Positions 34,615 through 47,797 of a DNA stretch of 64,000 nt are shown piece by piece (the stretch's first letter is position 1; every line of letters starts with the position of its first letter). The notes under the pieces are model-generated. The model saw only the letters and a program-made list of their open reading frames with translations, ran no database searches and was not told the origin of the DNA. The stretch is taken from assembly GCA_963995505.1 (NCBI GenBank), contig OZ023199.1, positions 2,542,001 to 2,606,000 of the forward strand. The letters are read 5' to 3'. The translations under genes and the position numbers were made by a program. The stretch is from Hypericum androsaemum (taxonomy: Eukaryota; Streptophyta; Magnoliopsida; Malpighiales; Hypericaceae).

Positions 34615-36451
34615 CGCCAGCTATTGTCCGACCTCCTATGATCCAGCCCAATACAATTTGCCAGCTATACTAGATAGACCCACCAAATCCAGCCGAGCTT
34701 CTTTTAACCGAATAACTACATGGAGAAGATCAGCTTTATGTGATGCATGAAGCAACAGGTAAAATGAGAAGAACGTGAGTAATTGAAGACAGACAAATTA
34801 GTTGAGAAATACATAAACTGATATTTTCATTATTCTCAAGTCTATTACTCCAGAGCAAACCGATTCTATCTCTCTCTCTCTCTCTCTCAAGCTTTTCTTA
34901 TGTGCCTCTGCATACAGTATACGGAAGCGAATACCCAAAGAAGCTAGCATATTATGCAAGACACCACCATCATCCTCTCCCTTCATCACCGACGACCTGG
35001 TCTAACCTAACATCAAAATTGTTAGGATCTAATACCTCATATGGGAATAATAGGATTCAAAAGCAGGAGAAAAATCTAAAAGAATTGGTCTTCAATAAAA
35101 GCTAAGCAGTTATAGCTGGAAGCTGGAGCTACATTGGCATGTAGTAACAAGACCCACCAGATATTCAAACTAAATTCATCGTCTAAGAACACAAGCACCA
35201 GGTTCGTAAGAAACGATCAGGTGCAGTTTAATCATAGAAAATACTCATTAAAAAAAAAGAGAAACCTGAAGATCACAAGCTTTTGCCAGAACAGGGAAGT
35301 GATACTTATTCCACCAAAAAAGGGGAAGTGATACTTGCCTGGAGCTTTCTCGTGGAATGCAATACCATGTAACACTGGATCTAATTGTTTGAAGACAGAA
35401 GGGTCAACGGAACTACACCAACCAATAGGGACTAAACTAAAGGTTAGGTTCTTTTCAGACTTTTCAAGTCAAATCTCAAAAAGTCAACTTCTCGGGAAAG
35501 AACATGGAAAGTCTATAGGGTTATGCACAAAAAGGGACAAAAGAGGAACAAATTACAAGCCAGTCCATTGTAGGACAACAATGAGTCACGGGTCTCGCAT
35601 TAGAATGTCGTAACCTCGATGACATCCTAAACAAAGGTGAGGCAATAGCCCTCCTCCTGGCTACTGGCCCAATGGAACAGCTGTAACAATGTGGGCACAT
35701 CAAGCAACAATTGCACGAAGCTACAAAGCTGTTAAGGCGCGATATTGCTCCTCAAGCTAGCTTCTGACGAGCTCGATGAGATCAAATGGGTTAAGCAGCC
35801 TCTCCCATTCCGTCCCATCCTCGCATTGCCTACCAGTAAAATCTCCACCAAGAGCAAACCTATCTCAGCATGAGATGTTGGGTGAAGAAGATTCCAGAAG
35901 CTTGGAGTCTGTCTCCTCACCATTAGCCCGTGAGGCCAGCGAACTAGAAGAAGTCATGCTGACAATGACATATGACCTACAATTAACAGGAATAACGTTG
36001 GATTTTCCAACGATATCGCTCATACTCTCCCTCCATGCCTGAAAGAATCATAGACACCATGGAGGAGAAGATCATAAACTCATAACCAATGAACACCTGC
36101 TTTAACAATATAAGAGAACTGCAACGGAGGTGTAAAAAAATATATTTATAAGGGGTCTCTTCTGCTACAATGGAAGGGGTGATCACAGTCAAATTGAATG
36201 GCTGGTGAAAGAGCTGTTTAATTCGCCTCTCTCGCTACATTGATATGCTTTGGACACTAGGTTGTTAACATACACGAGGCTAACCACTTGATGCTGCCTT
36301 CTGAGAAACACCAAAGGAGGTTGCCCCTTAACACATTTCATGCCATCATCAAGCAAACGGAACTCTGAATTTCATTGCTACCAATTTCAAACGAAAGGAC
36401 CGAGTAATAATACATGGTGGGCACTGCAATTCGGATATCTTCTCATGCTCC
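34615..36451. other. Intergenic stretch with one coding-like relic
   Basis: Contains the TNL2 promoter region and the MED20 3' flank. Around 35610-35770 on plus, a frame reads LNKGEAIALLLATGPMEQL, stop, QCGHIKQQLHEATKLLRRD, then another stop. It looks like decayed coding sequence, possibly of retroelement origin, but I cannot name it. The other open frames here are short and unsupported. Confidence 0.35.
34866..34889. repeat. CT microsatellite upstream of TNL2
   Basis: About 24 bases of TC repeats, roughly 250 bases upstream of the TNL2 start codon. On the gene strand this is a GA run, of a kind common in plant promoters and 5' UTRs. Regulatory effect unproven. Confidence 0.7.
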
Positions 36452-37835
36452 TCAGTTTCGTACTGCTTGTATAGAATGTGTAGCAAGTAGTTGAGCCATG
36501 ACAGTGGCAAATTGAAGCACTGTATGTTGTGAAGTGTAGTGGTCGGAGAGACCATACTCCGAGAAGACTGGTTCTATATGAACAAAATGACCAGGAAGAG
36601 ATCTTTTCGACACAGCTTCTTGCCATATATCGAGAAATTCATCCATGACTTGCCTGGATTTCTCGATTGAGGATATGGGAAGATACTCAACCTTCAAACA
36701 TAAGAAAGATATGTAAGTTTATGTGACAGATGCTCTGATTCATTAAAACAGGGAGCAACTGAATTCAGAATTTAAACAGTCAATTCAATATATGTACAAA
36801 AGGTAGCATCAAAGTCGACTTTTCAAGGAAAGCATCAACGTGGTTTCGATCAAAAGGTGTGATACCCACAATGATCAATAATTCCAAGTAGGAATTCCTA
36901 CACCCAATTTATAAGTAAAGCCCAAAAGACATGATAACTGAAAGTCCAATTCTTTCTTTGCCGTTTTCTAATGACTCGCTAAACTTGAATCTGGTGTTAT
37001 GCATAACAAAACTGAAACATTCAAGTATTACTTGCAAAACAAACATGAATAAATGCAGGATAAGCTCAGACAAAAAATGAATGCCAGCGACTTCCAATCA
37101 CCTCCAGGATAATTCCTCTCAAGTTCTCAGAATGGTTGGGGACAACCTTCCCCACCCGCAACTGGAAGTCCCCGAGCTTATATTGGAATCCCTGCAAGTT
37201 CATCCATACAGGATGTAACCAGACTGTTTCCGTAGAAACAACTAATAAATGCAGAAGAACAGTCTCGAAACAAACGCGAGAGAGAGACTGAGAGAGACCT
37301 CGAAGAAGAGGGCAACTCGGGATCTATAAGACTGGAGCTTCTCCATGATGATCTGGATAGAGGAATCCGCTTCCAGCACTAACCTCTGTGCCCTTATGAT
37401 GAAGTAGGACTTGGAAGGCTGCTCGGGTAGCGATAACCCCCAGAAATCCCGGGGGAACTCTCCCGCTGCTGACTGGTCTAAACCCACATGTCCATTCACA
37501 AAGAGCACCATCAAATTCTCATCCCAATCATTCAATAACAAAGATAGAGGAAGAAGCTAACCGCGAAGTATGGGCTTATAGACAGTGAGGCTGGCTTTCC
37601 ATCTCCCTTCTTTAGCCCCATTAATGCTCTCCGCGCACTGTGAAACCTCATTGAAGATCTGCGAGTTCACGCTCGACCCTGCATTGGGTTGCCAGTGCAA
37701 AACCCTAACCACCCCACAGCTCAAAATTCACAATTTCCAATCACAACCCCTAAAAAAAACAAACTAAAAAAACAAAAGTAAAGGAATTCCATATTCTTCT
37801 TTCCTTGTTCTGCTTCCTTACCATTTTATAGGCAT
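36452..37835 (-). CDS. MED20: Mediator complex subunit 20 (MED20)
   Basis: Head-module subunit of the Mediator complex, which links transcription factors with RNA polymerase II in the nucleus. Five exons: 37835-37822 (only 14 bases, MPIK plus two bases), 37704-37562, 37477-37299, 37191-37102 and 36691-36452. The frame is kept throughout and gives 221 residues, close to the usual plant length. Seen in order: [133 protein letters not shown] and [12 protein letters not shown]. These are the conserved blocks of the TRF/MED20 family. The tiny first exon was placed by its MPIKW coding and the shared codon with exon 2. Confidence 0.93.
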
Positions 37836-40009
37836 CTCCAACCTCTGGTCTTGCTCTACCACTCCAACTACAGAGACAAAGAGAAGACCAAGCAAACAGA
37901 AGTCAACAACAAGCACCCTAGTATTAATGGCAGCTTAAGGAAGCAATCCAGAATAGGGTAATTCGTGCACAATGGGCAATACCCAGAAGAAATTTCAGAG
38001 CTTTAAGAACGTGGGAATGCTAAAGTTTGTACCTTTTTTCCACCAAAAAATAAAAGTTTGTACCTTTTCTTGGTCAAAAAAAATGAAGTCGGAAGCAAAT
38101 GGGTTTTGAGGGAGGAAGGGCGAGATTTCTTTTGTTGGGAGATGGGCCTCTTTGAAAGTCCTCCTTCCTTGGGCTTTGTTTGAAAGATAAAGAGAAGTGG
38201 GGTCCGCTATTAAAAGTTCTGGTAGTTATAATGCTAGACGTTCTTTTTCTTTAGGAGGTGGCTTTTTTTTATATGTTGAAATTATTAAAAAAGAAAAGAG
38301 AAAAATGTTTGTGAGGAATATATATATATGTTTTGGGGAATGTTCTCGTATTTAGAGTTTAGACAATCTAGATTTTGAAATTATCAATCTATTTTGAATA
38401 TAAATTTTATCTGATTAAGAAGAAAAGAGCTTGATTGATATTTATCAGCTTCAGTGATCAATTTGCGGATATTTTTCATGGAAAGCTTAATTTAACAAGT
38501 ACATGCGGTCCCGGTATTTATGACGCTCCGGATTATTATTTTAAAAAAATAAAAATAATGAGATCTCGATTCACCTAAAAATGATAAGAGTAAAAATTTT
38601 GACCGAAAATAAGAATACGAATCTAGTTAATCTTGTCTATAAAGATCCCATTATCATCCGTACCTATGACAAGGGTCAAACTCAATGCATCATTAACACA
38701 TTGGAGGAAGCCTAAAAGTATGCTAGAAAAGATAATAAATTACAATACCATCATTAATAAAGATCTGCGCTATAACAAGAATTTCAAGTAAATTTGTACA
38801 AACTTGAAAATAATATTCCTTAACATATATATGGTATCTTCCATTGGCTACTCTAAATTGGAACCAATTGTTAGTTCAAGTGATTAGAAACTTGAATTTT
38901 TTTAGAGAGTTTTTTACTTCAATGTTTACGAATGAAATTTTTTTATCAAGAGAGTTCCTATATAAAATTTGTGCTCGACTTAAATATCAGAGGTTCTAAA
39001 AATACTACAATAACTCGACGTTGTAAAATAATACAAGTTTTATCAACAATTACTTAAATCAATTGACAAGCGTATTGTTATAGTTTACTCAGGTATTGAG
39101 CTTTAGCCATTGAAAATGTATTAAATACTTGTAAGAAGGGGTTGACATATTTTAAAGATATTATCTGATTTAAACTTAAATTAGCCGACTCATTGAGTAT
39201 TTGGATAACAAATAATAATAAAAACGTAAAGCTTAACACGTAGTGTTCGCCAAGAACTAATCCCATCACAGTCCAAATAAATCATCGGGGCTTAAATTCC
39301 CAATATTAAGATCCAATTGATCCCAATAAATCAGTTGCCTTCTTCTCCACTACCATATATGTCACCAAATTAAATACACCAAACTCAAATAGAATCCATG
39401 CATTAACGCCTATAAGAAAAATAAAGATGTAGTTCTGTTCGGTGCATAATTACCGTCCTTCGTTACGTGATGTAAGTTGCAAAGTTTTGATAAAAATTTA
39501 TGGAGAAAAAGAAAATATGTTAATAAAAATTTGAAGATCATAGAGTCTAATATTGGTGCAAAGTGTTTAACCGGTGTAATTTGAATCCAATTTACGGAAC
39601 TTAAACTATTTATGAAAATTTATAGTTATACAACTTTTTCTTATATAGCGAAAGTTTTATCCATTTCCCCCCAAATACATCTAGTATTCATGAGCCAAGT
39701 CTATGGATAGTAACTAGTAAGTAATTAAAAGTTAATTAATAACTTTACTTTCGATGGATAGTGTACTCTTCTTTTTGAAGTAATATAATTTTTATCTATA
39801 CAAAAAAAATTAATATTGCTGCACTCTATATGGAAGTCATCAACAAACTTCCTTTAAAGAGACTGAGTGATAACTAATTTACTATAAATGGTAGAAAATA
39901 ACAAGTGCAAAATGACAATTCCAATCCATCAAACTTGCGTCACTGCCTATGGTGGCTGGCCATTCATATCATACCATATCATATCTAGATACTCACTTAA
40001 TCGAACATG
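37836..40009. other. Intergenic stretch, nothing recognised
   Basis: Divergent promoter space between MED20 (minus) and the UGT (plus). AT-rich, homopolymer-rich, with no exon, RNA gene or bounded mobile element recognised. Confidence 0.4.
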
Positions 40010-40017
40010 TATATAAA
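40010..40017 (+). promoter_or_regulatory. TATA box of the UGT gene
   Basis: TATATAAA about 110 bases upstream of the UGT start codon, a good match to the plant TATA consensus at a normal distance for a short 5' UTR. Confidence 0.55.
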
Positions 40018-40126
40018 TCCTTCTTCCCGATTCAATATTCACTTCACTTAAATTACCTTTCCTCTTCTCAGTGCCGTAATTCCATTGTTAATTAGTATAG
40101 TACTATACCAAAAGACAAACAAAAAA

Positions 40127-41923
40127 ATGACAAAGTTAGAGGGAACCAAAGAAGAAAACCATGTCCTAATGGTGGCCTTCGCCTCACAAGGCCACATAAA
40201 CCCGATGCTTAGGCTAGGCAAGCGCCTAATAACAAAAGGCCTCCACGTGACGCTGATCTCCACCGAGGACGCCCGCCACCAGCTGCTCAAGTCCGCGGCC
40301 GCCACGGACTCCATCTCGGGCATTGACCTCGTGTTCTTCCATGATGGCTTCAGCCTCGACTATAATCGGATGGCCAACCTCGACCATTACTTGGATTGCC
40401 TGGCCGAGACTGGATCCACCAACCTCACCAAGTTGATCAAGGAGCGGTACCCCATTGGAGGTAACACTTACTGCCTATGAAAGAGTTACGCCGAGTGTAC
40501 ACGAGTGCACTATATTAATAGTGTCATATGCACTAATTTAACCTAAAATTTCAAAGATAAATAACTATCTAATAATTTATACTACTAGATAGACAATATC
40601 TTCGATGTTTAACTCTTTAGGTTCCTCCTACGGTTCTTGCTCTATTCGACTCTTTTTCCACCGCCTTCTCTTTTCAATATATAAGTCAAACTACTTTTTG
40701 AATTAGCCTCCTTATCTGAGCCATCGGATTTGTATTCTTCAATTTCATTTATCTCATGACTGGACCCCTCTATAATTTTGATTGTAGGTAACAAGAAGCT
40801 CTTGTGCTTAATCAACAATCCTTTCGTTCCTTGGGTGGCTAACGTCGCGACCGAGCTCCAACTCCCATCAGCTATGGTTTGGATCCAACCTTGCACCTTG
40901 TTTACAATTTACTATTACTATTTCAATAAACTCGGTCAGTTTCCTACACTTGGAAACCCTAAAATGAGTGTGGATTTGCCTGGATTGCCTTTGTTGCTCA
41001 CCGAAGATTTGCCGTCCTTTGTGCTTCCGTCCAACCCATTCGGAGCCATCTCCAAGTTGATTCACGAAACGTTTGGAACCATAAAGAATTACAATTGGGT
41101 TTTGGTCAACTCCTTCTTTGAGCTTGAGAGGGATGCAATTGAGTCCATACAAGGGTTGGTCCCCTCGATCCGACCCGTCGGGCCATTAGTCCCGTCCTTG
41201 ATGCTCGGTGAGGAAGGGGAAGGGGATGATGATAGTCTCGGGTTCGAGATGTGGAAAGCGGACGACTCTTGCATTGGCTGGTTAGACAAGCAAGAGCCTT
41301 CGTCCGTTGTTTATGTATCTTTTGGGAGTATTTCTGTGTTGTCTGCCAAGCAAATGGAGGCCATTGCATTGGCCTTAAAAGCCATCAAATGCCCTTTTCT
41401 TTGGGTGGTAAAGCAACCTGACGTGCCTCCCCAAGATGGGTCAGGCCAGCTTCCATTAGGATTTGTTGAGGAGACCAAAGACTTAGGGCTTGTTGTGTCA
41501 TGGTCACCTCAAATTAAGGTCCTGGCCCACGGGGCAGTTGGGTGCTTCCTAACACATTGCGGGTGGAATTCCCTGTCGGAGACGATCTCGGCTGGCGTGC
41601 CGGTCATCGGCTACCCTCAGTGGACCGACCAGCCCACCAATGCCAAGCTCATTGTTGACGTCTTCCGCATAGGGCTAAGGCTTAGGCCAGGGGAAGACGG
41701 GATTGTGACCAGCGAGGAAATCGAACTTTTTCTGCGAGAAACCATGTACGGGCCGAGGTCGGAGGAGCTCAAATCTAATGCAAGGGAACTGAAGCGGTTG
41801 GCCAGGGAGACGGTGGCCGGCAGCGGCTCGTCGGACCGGAATATCCAGTTTTTTGTTGATGAGATGATAAAGAAGGGAGGCGACGTTGCATGTGGTCCAA
41901 ATGGAGTGTGGCTCAAAAGTTGA
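40127..41923 (+). CDS. UDP-glycosyltransferase, UGT84-like (group L)
   Basis: Transfers a sugar, usually glucose from UDP-glucose, to the carboxyl or hydroxyl group of small molecules; cytosolic GT1 family. Two exons, 40127-40460 and 40788-41923, give 489 residues; the intron splits the codon for the second Gly of IGGN. The first true ATG in frame is at 40127. Catalytic His lies in ASQGHINPMLRLGKRL near the N-terminus. After the intron, CLINNPFVPWVANVATELQL is characteristic of the UGT84 clade. The PSPG box runs from WSPQIKVLAHGAVGCF through THCGWNSLSETISAGVP to YPQWTDQ, ending in Gln, usual for UDP-glucose users. UGT84 members make glucose esters of indole-3-acetic, hydroxycinnamic or gallic acid. 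The substrate here cannot be read from sequence. Confidence 0.9.
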
Positions 41924-44289
41924 GAAAGAAGTGAGCAGCGGAGGAGTGGCAAATGAAGACAAATAGCCGTAAATTTAGCATAATTAGGTGGGGCCAATTT
42001 GTTAATTATATGGTAAAGGACATGGTAGATAATGCCAATTACGTGTTTGGCTTCACTGTTGTGACTTACTTCGATGTGTATTGTTGTTTTTTTTCATTCC
42101 TATGATATTCGGACATTATCGGACAGACTAATTCGAATTAGAATTGACTAACATCTTGAAAGAATTGTTTTGTTTGGCTTACATCGGATCACATTTCTCT
42201 GGTTCGGGTTTTTTTTTTTTTGCAAGTAATCATAGATCTTGATTGGCAACACGCCAAGAAATTACTATAGAACATAAGAACTACAAATATTGGCACTATA
42301 AACGAAAGATCATTGATTCTACAACAACATATAATCACACCTAATACAATAAATGAAATAGTTAATTGGATTGCGACCATGCAGAAATAAATACATGATT
42401 TGGATCATATATCAAATTAAATTCTCATGAAGGGTGACACTGTTCTTGAGAAATCTGGACCTTGGTGGGCCTAAAAGCCTGTTTACTATTAGTACTGTGA
42501 TTTGAGGTTTACTGCTTGCTAAGGCTAGAATTAGGAAATTGAAAATTTCGGTAATGAAATTCGAAATTGCGATCAAGATTTCAAAAAAAGTTCCCCAACT
42601 GGGGTTTATAGCAGCTCATTTGCGAGGGGGAGATCATCAATGGGACTCATTTACGTATCTTCGCAGACCAAGCAAAATCCAACCCTATGTTTTTCCAAAT
42701 GTTCGTTCTGGTCAACGTCTTCGGCTTTGCTGCCTCGTCTGGAGGAGCCGTTCTCATCCGGGTTGATAAAGGGAGGAGGTTGAAGTCCGAAGTAATGTAC
42801 ATGACCTGCTCCATCATTGCCTCTCTGTGTATGGCCTTATCCTTCGTAGTCCATGTCTTATCTCTTGTATGTTTATTGTGTTGCTTGTGGAGTCATTGCT
42901 AACTGTTTGTGACCTTGTTTAGTTTGTGATTCTGGACGTTGAAAAGTTCATTTTGGCAATAATTTGTATTGTAAAGAAGGGTGTTTGACACTTCTTTATC
43001 TTAACTTTATCTTTGAATAAAGTTAAGAAGGGTGTTTGACACTCGCCTATTCCACCAAAGAAGGGTGTTTGACACTCGCCTATTCTACCAAAAAATAAAG
43101 AAGGGTGTTTATCTTTGAATAAAGAAGGGTGTTTGACACTCGCCTATTCCACCAAACAATATTGTAATCAGTAGGTTGGCGCCAAAATTTTGGAACTAAT
43201 ATCGGGATTCTTGACCATGCTCATCAAGTTCGAAGCTGGTGATGATGCCAATGAATAAAATGAAAAATAAATTAAAATCACTTATTCTAGTAGATGGAGA
43301 CGGATTCAGTGCGACAATGTAAAGTTGTCCACACTATCCTGGCAACATCAACTAAGGCAAGCGGAACGGAGAACGCTTAGGGAACAAACGCCCAGGGATT
43401 CCAGTTGGTGAAATTCTGAAATCTCGATTGTCTCGCTTCCAAATTCAGTGATGTTCAAGTAAAACGACACATCCGCAAAATTAACGGCACATCAATTTGG
43501 TTGATGTGCCGAAAAATATTCTGTCGGTGATAGGAGTTGAACCGGGGATGAGGGCAAGTACATTGACCAACTGGACTCTAGCAAATTAATATCTAATTTC
43601 CCGCTTGACGATATTTTATCTCGTCGAGGAGTTTCGGGTAGAGTTAGGCAGGAAGGCGGGCTTGTGTTGTAGCCGTACTTTGGCTTCTTTACCTCTGTAA
43701 AATTGAACTGTCCTTTTAAGAAATCCGCTTTTGAACAACTTGATTGTAACAAAACAACAGTTGGGCGGGCATACATGAATCCATGGCGAGTAATTATCTC
43801 ATATTCTAGATTGACGAAATTAAGAGGCCTTCGTGCTTTTCCCCCGTGGCATCGGCCCGTAACGATAGCAAAATTCTCCGATTGGCCGTCGTTGTAACTT
43901 GGCTGAACGACGGCCCGTGGCCAATAGAGGATCCAATATTTAGCATAGTACAAAAGCGAGCGTTTCTTTGACACATGTTTTTTGGTCGAAGTCTAATTTA
44001 CTACCATGTATAAGTAGAGACGAATATCATGTGACTCTAAATTCTTTAATTATGTGATATAAGTTATATGTTGAACTATCTTACGAATCATGTCGTGTCA
44101 TTAATTTTTATTCATGTGTGATGTCACATCATATTACCAAGGAATTTTCTTATAATTATACTTTACTTACCAAAAATCATATTCACACCACATCAGTAAG
44201 ACTTCACAAATTACTCATCTATTGTTTCACAATTTCACTATATCTTATTAAACATTCTCTTAAAATCTATTTTTTCAAGTAAAACGATA
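41924..44289. other. Intergenic stretch with a small tandem repeat
   Basis: No gene I can support. Around 42600-42900 a plus frame reads MFFQMFVLVNVFGFAASSGG and on through LKSEVMYMTCSIIASLCMAL with two hydrophobic segments; it could be a membrane-protein scrap of unknown family. A minus frame at 43492-43974 is open for 160 residues without recognisable domains. Confidence 0.35.
42970..43155. repeat. Short tandem repeat AAGAAGGGTGTTTGACACT
   Basis: The phrase AAGAAGGGTGTTTGACACT occurs four times between 42975 and 43140, three of them followed by CGCCTATTC-ACCA, plus a fifth truncated unit. Units of about 40 bases. Embedded in otherwise unremarkable AT-rich DNA. Confidence 0.85.
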
Positions 44290-44800
44290 ATATTTTGAGC
44301 TACCTTTCTCTCTATATGCCACTAGCATAACCGTTGATATGTATTTGGGAGAACACTTTTATAGCATTTGTCATTGCACCATCTTGATATGTAAATATAG
44401 TTGTAATGTGCTTATCCTGGTTCGTTAAGTTCCTTGATGAACTTATAAAATACTTCTTATTTTCTTCTTTAAATGGATGATCATGCTCATCATTGAACTC
44501 AATCACTTATCATTTTTTTACATCTATATCGATATTGCAACTTTTCTCTTTTGATTTCTTCATTAAATGTACGAGTACTTAAAATTCTTTTGCAACTTAG
44601 ATATATCGATATTACATCTAAGTTCATTTGCTCGATTCAGGTACATTTTTCCCTTTTGACACCAAAACCTTTCAGTATAACAAATATGTCTTAAAATCTT
44701 TTTCATGCGAGTCAAATTCCATCCCAGTATAAAACGTAAAATCTTTATCGATATTATCAACAATGTTGTTTTCATTATCTATTATTATTTTTAAGCCAAT
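44290..44800 (-). pseudogene. FAR1/FHY3-related (Mutator transposase-derived) relic
   Basis: On the minus strand one frame reads FTFYTGMEFDSHEKDF, the start of a FAR1 DNA-binding domain (GMEFDSxEEAxxFY). Another frame further on reads IEFNDEHDHPFKEENKKYF, resembling the HNHxL zinc-ligand end of the same domain. Stops and frame changes separate the parts, so it is decayed. FAR1/FHY3 proteins derive from Mutator-like transposases; no further transposase or SWIM domain was found. A Mutator-type MITE lies 230 bases away, but no link is shown. Confidence 0.55.
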
Positions 44801-45020
44801 TTTTTTTTATACAGAGAACTAATTTTTTTCCAAGCGATTGTTGGGAAGGGTGAGGAAGTGAGATGCTAATCCGGTGACATGCTGCAAATAAAATGATAAA
44901 ATAGTTGCAACATGCATTTAGTTCCTTTGACCGGTGCAATCCCTAGGAACTTGTGTTGTTGAAGTAAGTGCCTTTGACCGACACTTTTTACTATTTGAAT
45001 AAACTATGTTGAGAGCTTAG

Positions 45021-45556
45021 TTAGTTTAAAGAGAAAAGTCAACATTAGTACATTGTAGTTTGCTCGATTATCAGAGATAGGTTTGTGGTTTCAAATTTAT
45101 CAAAAAGGGTCCTGTGTTTTCACGGGCTCATCAATTAAAGGTTCGGATAGCTCCCCGAGCCTAGTCAGCGTCCATTGGGCTCTGACGTGGCAAGTTAAAA
45201 ATTTCAAACAACCCCATTTCTTTATTTTTTTTCGAATCCCCCTTTTAAATATACAAAATTTCACTTGATCAACAAAAACGAGAGAGAAATGGGGTTGTTT
45301 GAATTTTTTTAACTTGCCACATCATCATTTTTGAGTAGAAAAAATCCTACATGGCGTGCCACATAGGATTAAAAATGATAGCATTCTGATGTGGAGAACT
45401 CAATGGACGGTGACTAGGCTCGGGGAGCTATCCGAGCCTTTAATTGATGAGCCCGTGACAACACAGGACCCTTTTTGATGAGTTTGAAACCACAAACCTA
45501 TCTCTGATAATCGAGCAAATCACAATGTACTAATGTGGACTTTTTCTTAGTTTAAA
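45021..45556. mobile_element. Mutator-like MITE with long inverted ends
   Basis: Element 45031-45546, almost entirely a hairpin: GAGAAAAGTC-ACATTAGTACATTG and, inward, CTCGATTATCAGAGATAGGT, GGGTCCTGTGTT and AGCTCCCCGAGCCTAGTCA are repeated inverted in the other half. The direct repeat TTAGTTTAAA (10 bases) flanks it at 45021-45030 and 45547-45556. The GAAAAGTC terminus and TSD length resemble the 26-28 kb elements. Inner parts of the two halves (CCATTTC, AACTTGCCAC) also pair. No coding capacity. Confidence 0.8.
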
Positions 45557-46199
45557 TAGTAATGTTATAAGAAAGAGTTTTATATGTTTTTCATCTATAT
45601 ATATGTCAAGAGAAATATGGTCAGTAATGTTGCTTATATAGGAGAGGGGAATTATACTAACTAGTTATTAATCCAAGTTCTAACGGATAAATTATATCAT
45701 TATGCCGAGTATGGAGATAATGTAATTGACTATTAGAAGAGTGACGTTTTAAGGTTGAGGAAGTGGTCCTAAACTATGGACATTTGTCGTGCCAAGAAAT
45801 GGTATAAAAATTCATTACTTTGGTGCTTAGATTAACTCATATTAGGTCAGCAGAAGGCTTATTTTTTAAATCAAGTTAAAAAAAAGGTCGTTTCACCAAT
45901 GAAAATACCAAATCGTATATCATATAAACACTTTCCTTGTTTTTCGGCCCCTTGGAGGATATTTAACCTGGCATCAAACAAAACAAATACAAAATTTTGT
46001 TTCGGTTAATTAAAAATTTATCAGAACTTTTAGAAAATTGTTGGTCCTCTCACAAAACGTGGTATACAAAACAGACAAACTGGATGATCGGTCATCTTAG
46101 CTTCTAGCGTTATGTCTGGCTCGCCTGCATAATATCTGATTGATATATACCGACAAATACAAGAAGTTGGGATATGTATGATATTTAAGTTGGTGACGC
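45557..46199. other. Intergenic spacer between the Mutator-like and hAT elements
   Basis: No gene or repeat was recognised. AT-rich DNA with short, unsupported open frames only. Confidence 0.35.
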
Positions 46200-46949
46200 G
46201 TCATAGGTAGGGATGGCAGAAATACCCATACCCTGAGGGTCAGATTCTACCCTTACTCTACGGATCTAGGGTATGTTGACTTTGACTGAGTCTAGGGTAG
46301 GATATGAGTATGGGTATGGGTCCATGTTTAGGAGTAGGGTCTAGGGTAGGGTATGAATCCATAGTTAGACCCTGCGAGTCGGACCCTACCCTTACATTTT
46401 TACCTTATTTGAGATCCTACCCTAATTAGACCATAGTTAGACCCTAGTTAGACCATAATGATAATATATATAATATACTTTATGGTTAATTTTAACATAT
46501 TTATTATGTTATTACACAACCAGCTTAGAATATGTCATGAATGATGGATTACTAGAAGCCGATATTCTATATTTTTCTTTTGTTGAATTGTTTATGTACT
46601 TCAAATTTGAAAAAAAAAATCTTATACTATTGAAATTAAATTATAAAATTTGATGTTTCATCAATTTTCTATTGAATATTAATGTGTAACATAGTAGATA
46701 TCTTGAATTTGTTTGAATTTTATATAAAAATTAACTTTTGATTAAAAAATATGAAAATGTAGAACGTTAAAGGGTCGGACCTGCAGACCCTGAAGACCCA
46801 GGGTCTTTAGGAGGGTAGGGTATGAATCTAACAATAAAAAATTTGTAGGGTAGAAGGTAGGGTACGAGTCCAACTAAAAAAACTAGGATATGGGTAGGGT
46901 CCTACCGATACCCTACCCTACCCTACCCATTGCCATCCCTAGTCACAGG
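46200..46949. mobile_element. hAT-type MITE (TAGGGATGGCA ends)
   Basis: Element 46208-46941, 734 bases. Terminal inverted repeat TAGGGATGGCA at the left and TGCCATCCCTA at the right, with GGGTAGGGT and TACCCTACCC subterminal repeats on the two sides. Flanks GTCATAGG and GTCACAGG agree at 7 of 8 bases, the target duplication length of hAT elements. No transposase frame. Confidence 0.85.
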
Positions 46950-47797
46950 TAAAAAAAAATACTTAAGATATTAAATGTTTCAATTAAAAAGTATAGAGTG
47001 ATAGCTGGACAAATTCAAATTCTAATGTAAAATACCAATTATCCATATTGAAAAGTATATAATGTAAATTTGGCCAATTTTTAGTATAAGATGTTAATTA
47101 TGTTTTTGAGTAATTTATATTATGCTAAGTTATGTCTTGGATATTACCTCTATTTGGAGGAATTTTGGCTTGTCTCATTTTTTTTGGCTTGCTCATTTGA
47201 CCCGTGTAATTGGGTTGGATTCATCGGTTCTTTTGTCCATCTTTGTAGCTTGAAATTTATCAGTTTTTATAACAAATTAAATCCTTCTGTCTAGGAAATC
47301 TAATTCAGCTTGCAACCCTAGCTTAATCTTCGAATACTACTAAAAACTCACTCATAAATAGCATTTAACAGTTTACGATTCTAAATACTAAATTTTTACA
47401 AAAATCAATGCCTTCAATTATATAGATTTTAATTATATAGCGAGTCTGCTCATTATTAGTGGACTGACTATTTTGGCTTGTATCGAGACAATTATTGGAC
47501 TTCCCAACAGTAGTGTTTTTAGTAAGTTCCTCAAATGTATTTCTAGTACTATTGTACTTTAGGGGGGAGAGTCACAATGAGGTCGAATATCATTATTTTA
47601 ATTAAGAAATTTACCTAACGAAAAAAATGCCTTCAATTGTTTCAAATGCAATACAAAAGTACCTATCACCTTTTTTGGGATGATGCATACAATAACTCTT
47701 ATTCAGGCAATAGCTCTAGACAAACAAAGAACCCATTAAATTGAAATATCCAAATAAAACAACAATTTAAAACAAAAAAATAGGATCAACAGTTTGC
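46950..47797. other. 3' flank of the minus-strand BSP gene
   Basis: AT-rich sequence; no gene or repeat recognised. Confidence 0.4.

Noticed and set aside
37242..37541. MED20 starting at the in-frame ATG at 37541
   Set aside because: That start would lack the conserved WVLHWQP N-terminal block, which is found in two upstream exons joined in frame; the sequence before the exon 3 acceptor is intron.
43492..43974. 160-codon minus-strand frame
   Set aside because: No recognisable domain, no splice context, no signal peptide. May be chance, so it is mentioned only within the intergenic note.
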